A stretch of 34,289 nucleotides of DNA. Origin: Methanobacteriaceae archaeon (GTDB taxonomy: Archaea > Methanobacteriota > Methanobacteria > Methanobacteriales > Methanobacteriaceae). The stretch spans positions 1 through 34,289 of the forward strand of contig CAAFWR010000054.1 of NCBI GenBank assembly GCA_900766745.1, written 5' to 3'. This document shows positions 25,540 through 33,968 of this stretch, piece after piece (position 1 is the first letter of the stretch; every line of letters begins with the position of its first letter). The notes beneath the pieces are model-generated. The model searched no databases, was not told where the DNA came from, and worked only from the letters and a program-made list of their open reading frames with translations. The translations under genes and the position numbers were made by a program.

Positions 25540-28500
25540 TTACTTCCTATTAAAATATCTTAAAGAAAATGGAATTAAACTAAATAATGCCAATATTAAA
25601 ATTGCAATTGGCATTCCAGTTTTTTCCAGTTCAATATATTTTGCATTTGAAACGCTATTGTTTCTAATAGAATCTGTATGCTCTGGAGTTGTGCTATTGA
25701 CTTTAATTGCTTCATCTATAACGTCTACAATAGCTGAGGCAATGTTGTTTGAAGAATTAAAATCATAGCTATCACTACTTACTATAACTTCATTAATGAC
25801 CCTTCCAGTTTCACTAGCTAATACTTTATAGTATAAAATAGCTGTTTGATTATTTTTTAATTGATCAATAATCCATACAAGAGAGCCATTATCATTAACC
25901 ACTCCCATATTTGCTAAATAATATATCAGATTCATTTTCGGTGTCATTAAATCCTTTACCACAACATTAAAGGCAGTGTCTGGACCATTATTTCTGATTT
26001 TTATAATATATTCAATAATTTCTCCTACTGAATATTCATATTTAGAAACAGTTTTCCAAATCTCCAAATCAGAAGCAGGTGCTACATTAAGTTGTGCAGC
26101 TGCATTATTATTACTTAGATTAACATCTAAATTTTTGCCTCCAATTGAAAATGAGCTTTTGAATTCACCAGTTCTATTAACGAGAAAAATCAAATTTAAT
26201 GTTTTTGTCTCCAAAATATCCAAATCACCAATATTCCATACTCCTTTATTAAAATTTAGATAGTCATTTAATAATATTAGGCCTTCAGGAATATTAATAA
26301 AGACTTTAACCGCACTGTCATTATCAGGACCGTAATTAGTAGCTTTTAAGGTTAATACTACGATGTCTCTATAATTTGGAGTTGAATTGTTGAATTTAGC
26401 TTCAATAGCTAAATCTACAGTTGCATTAACAAAAATAGTTATAGAATCATTATTGTTTGATTCGTTCCAATCATGTTCATTGCCTTTAGCACTTACTACA
26501 TTAGTAAATGAACCTGTTTTATTTACTAAAGTAGAGATAGTCAAAGTCTTTGATTCACCATTAGCTAAATCACCAATAGCCCAAATACCAGTCACTGGAT
26601 TATAATGCCCGTTACTATCATCGCTTACAAAGACAATACCTTCAGGAAGAAGATCAAAAACAACAACACTGGTAGCAACATCAGGACCATTATTTTTGAC
26701 AACAACAGTCCAGACAATAACATCACCATAACTAGGATTCTGATTATCTACAGTTTTGGTCACTTCCAAATCAGCAGAAGCATTAACAAAAATACTTGCA
26801 GAATCATTGTTATTCTCTAAATTAAAGTCATATTCTTTTGATGAAACATTTGCATAATTGACAAGAACGCCGGTCTTATTAATTTGAGTTAAAATTAACA
26901 GATTTATTGATGCCTGGTTTGAAATTTCGCTTAAATTTAGAATTCCAGTATTCGGATCATATCTTCCTTCACTGTTGTCATAAATCCAAATAAGGCCATC
27001 AGTAAGAATGTCTTTGATAACTACTTCTGTTGCAGTATTTGGGCCATTGTTTTTAATTGTTATGTTCCATAATACATAACTTTTGTACTTGTATTCTTTT
27101 TCTTCCTTTGTTTTGGATATTTCGACATCTGCATATGGGAGCACTGAAAAAGATGTGGAATTTGAAATTTCTTTATAATAGTTATCCTCATAGTGAGTCA
27201 CATAAACGACATATTCCCCAACATCAAGATCTTTTAAAACAGTATTTACTTCACCATAGACATTTGAAGTTAAGGTTTCATTGTGGACAATCTCACCATT
27301 TTGATTAACTACGGTTATTACAATTATATTACTATACTCTCTTTCGTCCTGATACAATTCTCCTGATTCAGTTGCACCTGAAATTGGGTTAACGCCATCA
27401 ATTGTTAAATCTTCAGCATTGCCTGCATTATAAATTGCATTAGAGCTAGCTAAATCTAGGTATCTTCCAATATTGTTTCCACCATAAATGATTGATGCTA
27501 TGTCTATATCTTCACCATAGAATAATGACTTGTCTGATAGGTTGATTAATAGATAATAGACCCATGCCTGATTTTCAATCATTTTGTTGTTGTTTAAAAC
27601 AGTACTTTTGCTGTGTTTGTCAATATATATTGCACTTCCATTTCTTGCAGTATTATATTTAAATGAGTTGTTATTCAGAATAGCTTTAGAACTGTTGATA
27701 TAAATAGCTCCTCCTAAACCCTCATTTATTTTCTCAATTTTTGGTATGGCTTCATTATTCTCTAATTTATTGTTGTTTAACGTTGTTGATTCTGCATTGA
27801 TGAATATTCCCCCACCATTGGAATTTGCAATATTTCCATTTATAACAGAATTTTCAATTGTGGTTGATGTGGCATGAACATATATTCCACCCCCATCAAT
27901 GCTAGCTGTATTGTTGACTATTCTGCAATTGTCAAAAATAATGGAACTGCCTTTTAAATAACACGCTCCACCAAAAGGAGCTGTATTTCCTATGAATTCA
28001 GAGTCTTTTATTAGCAAATTCATGTTGGTTGGTAAAAATCCGGTACTTAATGCTCCACCAAATAAAGTTAAGGCGGTGTTATTTATAAAAATGCAATTTT
28101 TAATATTTCCAGAGGAATGGTAGGATAGTGCTCCTCCTTGACTGGCACTGTTTGATATAAAAGTACAATTAATATAATCTACACCATCTCTTACACAGCC
28201 TGCTCCTCCATGAGAAGCTACCTGTCCTCTGGGAACTGCTGAATTGTTTATAAACAGAGATCCAACACATCTTGATTTTGTATTTTCTTCATCTTTTCCC
28301 AATTGCAGTGCTCCACCATAGCTATCATAATTGCCACCAACTTTATTATATGCCCTGTTAGAGTCAAAGACACAATTTATTATTTGACTATTATTTCCGT
28401 AGGCTCCAACTGCCCCTCCAGCATTATAAGCGAGATTGTTGTAGAAAGTGCAGTTAATGATTTTTAAATTGTCTCCAGCATTCTTGTAGTATGTTCTTTC

Positions 28501-29031
28501 ATAGTAAGTATAAATTGCACCACCTGATAGCGCTTCATTGTTTATAAAATCGCAGTTAATAATTTCAATATCATGTCCTCTCACATACATTGCTCCTCCG
28601 CCGCCGGTAGGGCAGTATCCATTAACAAATATGCAGTTTTCAATCTTAAAATTAAATGCATTTTGATATATGAAAAGAATTCTTGACAAGTTATTTCCAT
28701 TAATAATAGGTTTCATCCCTTTTTTTCCAACAATATTTACTGATTTATCTAAATTTATAGCTTCTCCATCTCCCAGATATTCATTTTTATCTAAAATAAT
28801 TGTATCTCCATCTTTTGCTTTATCAATTGCATCACGAATATCTTGAAATGTTCCTTTTGTATAATCTGTTTTAGTGTTTTGAGAATTTAATTCTATATTT
28901 TCAGTATCGAATACTGCTACATCATCAGTTTGGTTAACATCAATAGCTAAAGAGCTACCTATTGACAAATAAACCAATATGCTGATAAATGTAATAATTA
29001 TTAAATGTTTACTACATTTTGATTCAAACAT
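25540..29031 (-). CDS. Adhesin-like surface protein with beta-helix and DUF11-like domains
   Basis: This 1163-residue protein begins with a signal peptide (KCSKHLIIITFISILVYLSI). A head module (GTFQDIRDAIDKAKDGDTIIL) and a long parallel beta-helix follow, with rungs such as GGAIYTYYE and INCTFYNNLAYNAGGA, to about residue 500. Then come an Ig-like segment (about 570-645) and four DUF11-like domains (ADLEVTKTVDNQNPSYGDVI, NNGPDVATSVVV) to about 1110. A C-terminal membrane helix (MPIAILILALFSLIPFSLRY) ends in FNRK. This architecture is typical of methanogen adhesin-like proteins displayed outside the pseudomurein. The ATG at 29058 lacks a ribosome binding site; GGGAG sits 8 nt before 29031, so 29031 is chosen. 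Confidence 0.93.
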   Translation of the reverse strand: MFESKCSKHLIIITFISILVYLSIGSSLAIDVNQTDDVAVFDTENIELNSQNTKTDYTKGTFQDIRDAIDKAKDGDTIILDKNEYLGDGEAINLDKSVNIVGKKGMKPIINGNNLSRILFIYQNAFNFKIENCIFVNGYCPTGGGGAMYVRGHDIEIINCDFINNEALSGGAIYTYYERTYYKNAGDNLKIINCTFYNNLAYNAGGAVGAYGNNSQIINCVFDSNRAYNKVGGNYDSYGGALQLGKDEENTKSRCVGSLFINNSAVPRGQVASHGGAGCVRDGVDYINCTFISNSASQGGALSYHSSGNIKNCIFINNTALTLFGGALSTGFLPTNMNLLIKDSEFIGNTAPFGGACYLKGSSIIFDNCRIVNNTASIDGGGIYVHATSTTIENSVINGNIANSNGGGIFINAESTTLNNNKLENNEAIPKIEKINEGLGGAIYINSSKAILNNNSFKYNTARNGSAIYIDKHSKSTVLNNNKMIENQAWVYYLLINLSDKSLFYGEDIDIASIIYGGNNIGRYLDLASSNAIYNAGNAEDLTIDGVNPISGATESGELYQDEREYSNIIVITVVNQNGEIVHNETLTSNVYGEVNTVLKDLDVGEYVVYVTHYEDNYYKEISNSTSFSVLPYADVEISKTKEEKEYKYKSYVLWNITIKNNGPNTATEVVIKDILTDGLIWIYDNSEGRYDPNTGILNLSEISNQASINLLILTQINKTGVLVNYANVSSKEYDFNLENNNDSASIFVNASADLEVTKTVDNQNPSYGDVIVWTVVVKNNGPDVATSVVVFDLLPEGIVFVSDDSNGHYNPVTGIWAIGDLANGESKTLTISTLVNKTGSFTNVVSAKGNEHDWNESNNNDSITIFVNATVDLAIEAKFNNSTPNYRDIVVLTLKATNYGPDNDSAVKVFINIPEGLILLNDYLNFNKGVWNIGDLDILETKTLNLIFLVNRTGEFKSSFSIGGKNLDVNLSNNNAAAQLNVAPASDLEIWKTVSKYEYSVGEIIEYIIKIRNNGPDTAFNVVVKDLMTPKMNLIYYLANMGVVNDNGSLVWIIDQLKNNQTAILYYKVLASETGRVINEVIVSSDSYDFNSSNNIASAIVDVIDEAIKVNSTTPEHTDSIRNNSVSNAKYIELEKTGMPIAILILALFSLIPFSLRYFNRK

Positions 29032-29445
29032 TTTAATAGCTCCCGAGGACGTTTTCATCTAAATTAATTAACGTCAAGTTATTAAATAGCTATTAAACTT
29101 TTTATTTAACCTATTTTATCTAGAATATCAAACATCAAATCGTTAAGGAGTTAAACGAAACTTATCGCTTTAGTTTCGCTAGACTTTAAAATTTTATAAA
29201 ATTAAAGAAATAACACACTTAGATATTAATAATCTTGAAACTGTTCAATATTTATAAATAAAATGTAATCGTGCTTTAAATAAAAGATAACATTGTCAAA
29301 TCCTCTTAAATTTTTTTATACTCTATCAATATTTAATATTTTAGTTTTAAAGCATTATAATTCAATTAAAACAAAAAATATTACCTATCTAAAAAATTTT
29401 ATATCAAAGAAATTTAAAATAATATGAAAATAATAAAACAGAACA
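29032..29445. other. Divergent promoter region between two surface-protein genes
   Basis: No gene is seen. The stretch is AT-rich apart from a small GC-containing island. That island holds a perfect 7-bp inverted repeat, CGAAACT (29156-29162) and AGTTTCG (29172-29178). A TATA-like TTTTATAT at 29396-29403 lies 43 bp before the plus-strand gene and could give a very short leader. Confidence 0.5.
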
Positions 29446-30576
29446 ATGAAAAAAAATATTTTAATTTTTATATTAACAATATTGCTTGTAAATATAGTCG
29501 TAGCTGACGTATCAGCAACAACGGTATTTTTAACATCAGACAATATTGCAAATACAGAAACAGATAGTGACAGACTAAACTCGATAAGCGATTTTATTAA
29601 AGAAATCAGTAATGGTAAAATAAGTGTAATCATCGATAGTCAGGCACCACAGCCTGGAGAAAGTAGTAGAGCAATGGAGTCAAGTGCTGATGTTAAAGTG
29701 ATAATTGGTGCATGTTGCGCTGGAAGTTTTTATATAATGGCAAAATATTCAAGCAATTCAGATAGTCAGATGATTTATGTCAATAGTGGAGATTATGATT
29801 TAGATGAAGAGAATTATCTAAGAAGAGCTTGGGACGACAATTACTCTAATGGAACTTTTGCTGGAATAAATAATCCTGGAAAATTCTTAAAAGAATCTGG
29901 AATTAGCTATATACAACCGATTCAGAAATATCCTGATTCAGGTCCTGATGGCTATTTGGAAAGCAATGACGATGAGGTAAACAGATATATTGCAGAAGAA
30001 ATCGTAAAAGCTATTGAAAAATCCAATACAACAAAAGACTTTGACAGTAGTCTAATAGCTAGACATGATCTGCCTGTAAGTGAAATGGCAAAAGGAAGTT
30101 CAGAATTGTACTCCTCTGGCCAGGTAAACAACAATGAAACATATAACGGCTTTACAGCGCCTCAATTATTATACCTAACAAGCTCTTATCTAAATGGAAA
30201 TGGTCTGGAGAATCCTGATAGCTATAAAAACCCATCTAGTCCATTAAAATATTCATTATTTACAAAAGATTCCTATAGCATCTATGAATATATGGAAATG
30301 GGAGGAATAGTTAAAAATTATATGGATGAGCATGGGGAGGCGCCGGATTACATCAATTATAAAGGTGCTTACATAAATTATGAAGATTTGGAATATAATT
30401 TCGCTAAAATAACTGAAAACCACACTGACTTTAGGAATATGGATTTTGAAAGGGAATATAACTTTGATAAAGTCAACGATTCTATTCTTATAACTATACT
30501 GCCATTTTTATTAATAGCTATTGTTCTTCTAGGTATCTATCTATTAATAAGAAAAGTCAAAAAAAGGAAAGGATAA
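29446..30576 (+). CDS. Membrane-anchored secreted protein, possible pseudomurein-binding repeat
   Basis: This 376-residue protein has a signal peptide (NILIFILTILLVNIVVADVSA) and a C-terminal membrane helix (about 347-368) followed by a basic KKRKG tail, so most of it faces outward. Residues about 45-200 form an alpha/beta-looking domain I do not recognise, with GKISVIIDSQAP, VIIGACCAGSFYIMAKYS and MIYVNSGDYDL. Near residues 280-325, GGIVKNYMDEHGEAPDYINY resembles a pseudomurein-binding repeat (ASxVxxYIxxNxxLPxYV). It would anchor or act at the cell wall. No ribosome binding site precedes the ATG, fitting a leaderless or short-leader message. It is divergent from the large adhesin. Confidence 0.7.
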   Translation: MKKNILIFILTILLVNIVVADVSATTVFLTSDNIANTETDSDRLNSISDFIKEISNGKISVIIDSQAPQPGESSRAMESSADVKVIIGACCAGSFYIMAKYSSNSDSQMIYVNSGDYDLDEENYLRRAWDDNYSNGTFAGINNPGKFLKESGISYIQPIQKYPDSGPDGYLESNDDEVNRYIAEEIVKAIEKSNTTKDFDSSLIARHDLPVSEMAKGSSELYSSGQVNNNETYNGFTAPQLLYLTSSYLNGNGLENPDSYKNPSSPLKYSLFTKDSYSIYEYMEMGGIVKNYMDEHGEAPDYINYKGAYINYEDLEYNFAKITENHTDFRNMDFEREYNFDKVNDSILITILPFLLIAIVLLGIYLLIRKVKKRKG

Positions 30577-30581
30577 TAAAT

Positions 30582-30617
30582 CAGGATAATTTTGCATTTT
30601 TTTATTTCAATATCCTG
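30582..30617. terminator. Hairpin between convergent genes
   Basis: CAGGATA (30582-30588) pairs with TATCCTG (30611-30617) around a 22-nt T-rich loop. It lies between the stops of the surface protein (plus) and the miniprotein (minus), so it could end both transcripts. Confidence 0.5.
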
Positions 30618-30618
30618 T

Positions 30619-30741
30619 TTATTTATTTTTACAACATCCAAAAAAGAAATTCTTTACTTTTTTAACTTTTGAATTGCTTTTGTTTTTCATTTTTTCTTCA
30701 CGTGCATGCATATTTTTTCTTGCTTCCACTATGTTATCCAT
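30619..30741 (-). CDS. 40-residue basic miniprotein with GCC motif
   Basis: A small reading frame encodes MDNIVEARKN...VKNFFFGCCKNK. A GGTGAT ribosome binding site lies at ideal spacing before the ATG, and a TATA-like TTTATATATT on the minus strand lies near 30790-30799, about 50 bp upstream. The first 30 residues are Lys/Arg/Glu-rich and probably helical; the tail FFFGCCKNK is hydrophobic then cysteine-paired, and could bind metal or membrane or be lipidated. Function is unknown. I believe it is real because promoter, ribosome binding site and downstream hairpin all line up. Confidence 0.6.
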   Translation of the reverse strand: MDNIVEARKNMHAREEKMKNKSNSKVKKVKNFFFGCCKNK

Positions 30742-31138
30742 ACTCATCACCTTTTTAAAAAATGACTTGATAGATTATCTTCAAAGAATAATATATAAAT
30801 TAATTGGTACTTTAAAATTACCTATAATATAAATTCTAAAATTTAGACTATACCTTGAAAATTGCACATGATTTGACACCTAGACTTAAAGATTTACAAA
30901 ATATTTTTTTCCATTGAATGGCATTGGAATTTGAGTATATGATTTTAACTGCATTCATTTACAATCTATTTTTAACATTAACAATACCCCCAGTGAAATC
31001 TATTCTTTCACCCTCAATATGAATTTAACAAATAGCTATATGTTATATTCATTTTAAGAAGAAAATTCAAAAAATGAAAAGATAGTAGATAACAATTTAT
31101 ATAAAAATCAACTAATACTAAATCATCTAGGTGAAAGA
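30742..31138. other. AT-rich divergent promoter region
   Basis: No gene is seen. The left part carries the miniprotein promoter. The right end carries TTTATATAAA (31097-31106) and AGGTGA just before the aquaporin start. CCATTGAATGG near 30912 is a short palindrome without known meaning. Confidence 0.5.
31097..31106 (+). promoter_or_regulatory. Aquaporin TATA box
   Basis: TTTATATAAA lies 33 bp before the aquaporin ATG. Transcription would begin close to the AGGTGA ribosome binding site, giving a short leader. Confidence 0.6.
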
Positions 31139-31843
31139 ATGAAAAAATACATATGTGAACTTATTGGTACTATGGTATTAGTTCTATTTGGATGTGGAAG
31201 TGCTGCAATAGCTGGAAGTGTCCTTGGAAATTTGGGAATTGCTTTTGCATTTGGTCTGTCAATTGTTGCAATGGCATATATAATTGGGGATATCTCAGGA
31301 TGTCATATTAACCCTGCTGTATCATTTGGTATGTGGATTACAAAAAGGATGGATGGAAAGGACTTTATTTTATATGTGGTTTTCCAGTGTATTGGAGCTA
31401 TAATTGGAATTGGACTTCTTGTATTCATAATCAATTCTTCTTCATTACTTGGTAGCTATACCCTTACAGGTCTTGGTCAAAACGGATATGGATCAGCATC
31501 TAGTGTTGGATTGAATATGGCTGGTGCCTTTGTTGTTGAAGCTATTTTAACATTTGTATTTGTATTTGCTGTTCTTGGTGTTACTAGAAGCAAAAAAACC
31601 AGTAGTGTAGCAGGTATTGTTATCGGTTTAACTTTAACTTTTGTACATATTATGGGAATTCCTTTAACTGGGACTTCTGTAAACCCTGCACGTAGTTTAG
31701 CCCCTGCATTATTCATAGGAGGTCAAGCTTTAGACCAAGTTTGGTTATTTATTGCCGCTCCGCTATTTGGTGCTGCAGTAGCTGGTTTTATTTACAATTA
31801 TCTTTATCCTAATAAAAAACAGTTACCTTACGATGAAATTTAA
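31139..31843 (+). CDS. aqpZ: Aquaporin, AqpZ-like (MIP family)
   Basis: This 234-residue six-helix channel has NPA motifs at residues 58-60 (GCHINPAVSFG) and 182-184 (TSVNPARSLAP). The selectivity-filter region FVHIMGIPLTGTSVNPARS has His170 and Arg185, matching the bacterial AqpZ water-channel pattern. The archaeal AqpM type has Ile in place of that His. FAFGLSIVAMAYIIGDISG is also AqpZ-like. It should carry water during osmotic change. It is monocistronic, with its own TATA box and terminator. Transfer from bacteria is an inference. Confidence 0.93.
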   Translation: MKKYICELIGTMVLVLFGCGSAAIAGSVLGNLGIAFAFGLSIVAMAYIIGDISGCHINPAVSFGMWITKRMDGKDFILYVVFQCIGAIIGIGLLVFIINSSSLLGSYTLTGLGQNGYGSASSVGLNMAGAFVVEAILTFVFVFAVLGVTRSKKTSSVAGIVIGLTLTFVHIMGIPLTGTSVNPARSLAPALFIGGQALDQVWLFIAAPLFGAAVAGFIYNYLYPNKKQLPYDEI

Positions 31844-31862
31844 TTCATCAACTTATTTTTTT
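31832..31862 (+). terminator. Aquaporin terminator with stop codon in the loop
   Basis: GATGAA (31832-31837) pairs with TTCATC (31844-31849), the TAA at 31841-31843 is in the loop, and a T-run follows at 31856-31862. Confidence 0.6.
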
Positions 31863-31985
31863 CATTTTTACTTTTTTTTATTTTTATATGATTTGATTCT
31901 TCAAAATCAATATATTTTTTTATATGAATTTGATGGGCTTTTCAATGACATGACGGTTGCTTAAACAATAATTGATTATACAACA

Positions 31986-32008
31986 GTTGCATGGGCAACA
32001 TTTATATA
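31986..32008 (+). promoter_or_regulatory. MarR-MATE promoter with adjacent palindrome
   Basis: GTTGC-ATGG-GCAAC (31986-31999) is a perfect 5-bp inverted repeat directly abutting a TTTATATA box (32001-32008). MarR proteins commonly bind short palindromes and repress their own operon, so this is a plausible autoregulatory operator. A related GGTTGC lies upstream near 31956. Confidence 0.5.
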
Positions 32009-32085
32009 ATATCAATATCTTAAATAATTGTATAAATTTATTTTCAAATTTATAAAATTTTTAATAAAAAAATATTGTGATTTTA

Positions 32086-32583
32086 ATGGAATGTGAAAAT
32101 AATAATCACCCATTGATTACATTTATTTCAGTAATAAAACAACAACACCACATCTTTTTAAATAAAGCTTTAGAAGAGGAAACCGAAGGTGTAAGCGCTG
32201 GTCAAACTCCATATCTCATGTATTTGTTGTATAATGAAAAAATATGTCAAGATGATTTGGCAAAGTTTTACAAACAGGATAAAGGAGTAGTCGCTAGAGG
32301 AATTAGGAAATTAGAAGAAAATGGACTAATAACTAAAGAAATTGACAAAACAAACAGAAGAAAATATGTTTTGTCATTAAATGATAAAGGCAGAAAACTA
32401 GCTGAAAGAATAATTGAAATAAATGACGAATGGGAAACTGGAATTTGTTCTGATCTCAACATACCTAAAGAGAGGGTATGTGAACTATTAGAACTGATTG
32501 CACAAAAAACTATTGAAATTAACAAGATATTAACAAAAATGGAGGATTCAAATGGCAGAAGCCAACGAACAGAAAGAAGTTAA
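32086..32583 (+). CDS. MarR-family transcriptional regulator
   Basis: This 165-residue winged-helix regulator has LAKFYKQDKGVVARGIRKLE as the DNA-recognition region, followed by the wing DKTNRRKYVLSL and a dimerisation helix. The frame could start at GTG 32077; ATG 32086 is preferred because TGTGAT then sits at ribosome-binding distance. Its end overlaps the MATE transporter start by 32 nt, which couples the two. It probably represses its own operon in response to a toxic ligand, as is usual for MarR-efflux pairs; the ligand is unknown. Confidence 0.92.
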   Translation: MECENNNHPLITFISVIKQQHHIFLNKALEEETEGVSAGQTPYLMYLLYNEKICQDDLAKFYKQDKGVVARGIRKLEENGLITKEIDKTNRRKYVLSLNDKGRKLAERIIEINDEWETGICSDLNIPKERVCELLELIAQKTIEINKILTKMEDSNGRSQRTERS

Positions 32584-33946
32584 TAAGAATATTAAAATCA
32601 TAACTGGAGAGCCAAAAAAAGCTATTAGAAAACTAGCTCTTCCAATGATTCTCTCAATGTTTCTGATTATGGTATATAACCTTGCAGACAGTATATGGGT
32701 ATCAGGACTCGGTGCAGATGCTCTAGCTGCAATTGGTTTTATTACACCACTATTTATGATTATTGTTGGGCTTGGAAATGGAATAGGTGCAGGAGCAAAC
32801 TCACTTATTGCAAGGGCAATTGGGGCAGAGAAAAAAGATGTAGCTAATAATGCAGCACTACATTCAATCATAATTACAGTAATATTAAGTATTGTAATAC
32901 CAATAATTGCACTGCCTTTAATGCCAAACATTATTACCTTAATGGGTGGTGCATCTACAATGGGTTATGCGCTATCTTATGCAAATGTAACTTTTGGTTT
33001 AATGGGTGTTTTCCTCGTTTCAACAACATTAACTGCAATTTTAAGATCAGAAGGAGATGTAAATAGAGCAACAATCGCAATAGCTATTACAGCAATTATT
33101 AACATCGTTTTAGATCCTATATTCATTTATACTTTAAATATGGGAATTGCAGGAGCAGCATGGGCTACTATCCTATCTGCATTAATTTCATGTATTGTTA
33201 TAGCTTACTGGATTTGGGTTAAAAAAGACACATATATGGATTTAGAATTCCACTTTTTCAAAGCAAATAAATTCGTATTAAAAGAAATCTTAAAAGTAGC
33301 TATTCCATCAACTGTAGAACAGTTAGTTATTTCCGGTCTTGTAATGTTTATAAACGCAATGCTTGTAATGGTCTCATCAACAACCCAAGTAGCTATTTAC
33401 ACTGCAAGTATGAGAATTATACAAATGAGTATGATACCCCTTATGGGTTTAGGTACTGCTCTTTTAACTGTAGTGGGAGCTGCTTATGGAGCACGTAACT
33501 ATGAAAAGATGAACGTAAGCTTTTCATATACTGTAAAAATAGGATTTATTGTTTCAATAGTTCTAGGTATAATCATATACATATTTGCTCCACAACTTTC
33601 ATTGCTCTTTGCATATTCAGCAGAAACAGCAGGTCTAGCTTCACAAATTACTGAAGTAATGAGAATATTAACATTATTCTTAATATTTGTACCATTTGGT
33701 ATGGCTGGAAGTTGTATGTTCCAAGGTGTTGGGAGAGGTACCTCTGCATTGATAATTACTATTATACGTTCATTAATAGGGGAAATTATTCTTGCATACT
33801 TATTCGGTATTGTAATGGGCTTAGGATATATGGGTGTCTATTCAGGTTTAGTTTTAGGATCATTTATAGGATCTATGATTGGATATGGATGGGCAAGGAT
33901 ATTCCTAAAAGAATGTAAAAAACTTTTTAAACCAGAGAAAGCTTAA
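32552..33946 (+). CDS. MATE-family multidrug efflux transporter
   Basis: This 464-residue membrane protein has about twelve hydrophobic helices in two related halves, each with a conserved start: KAIRKLALPMILSMFLIMVY in the first half, ILKVAIPSTVEQLVISGLVM in the second. LADSIWVSGLGADALAAIGF is the typical MATE N-lobe signature. It should export cationic compounds by H+ or Na+ antiport. GGAGG lies within the regulator's coding end. The stop is in a terminator loop. Confidence 0.95.
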   Translation: MAEANEQKEVNKNIKIITGEPKKAIRKLALPMILSMFLIMVYNLADSIWVSGLGADALAAIGFITPLFMIIVGLGNGIGAGANSLIARAIGAEKKDVANNAALHSIIITVILSIVIPIIALPLMPNIITLMGGASTMGYALSYANVTFGLMGVFLVSTTLTAILRSEGDVNRATIAIAITAIINIVLDPIFIYTLNMGIAGAAWATILSALISCIVIAYWIWVKKDTYMDLEFHFFKANKFVLKEILKVAIPSTVEQLVISGLVMFINAMLVMVSSTTQVAIYTASMRIIQMSMIPLMGLGTALLTVVGAAYGARNYEKMNVSFSYTVKIGFIVSIVLGIIIYIFAPQLSLLFAYSAETAGLASQITEVMRILTLFLIFVPFGMAGSCMFQGVGRGTSALIITIIRSLIGEIILAYLFGIVMGLGYMGVYSGLVLGSFIGSMIGYGWARIFLKECKKLFKPEKA

Positions 33947-33968
33947 TTTCTCTTCTCTTCTTTTTTTT
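33934..33968 (+). terminator. MATE terminator with stop codon in the loop
   Basis: AGAGAAA (33934-33940) pairs with TTTCTCT (33947-33953); loop GCTTAA holds the TAA. A run of eight T follows at 33961-33968. Confidence 0.7.
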
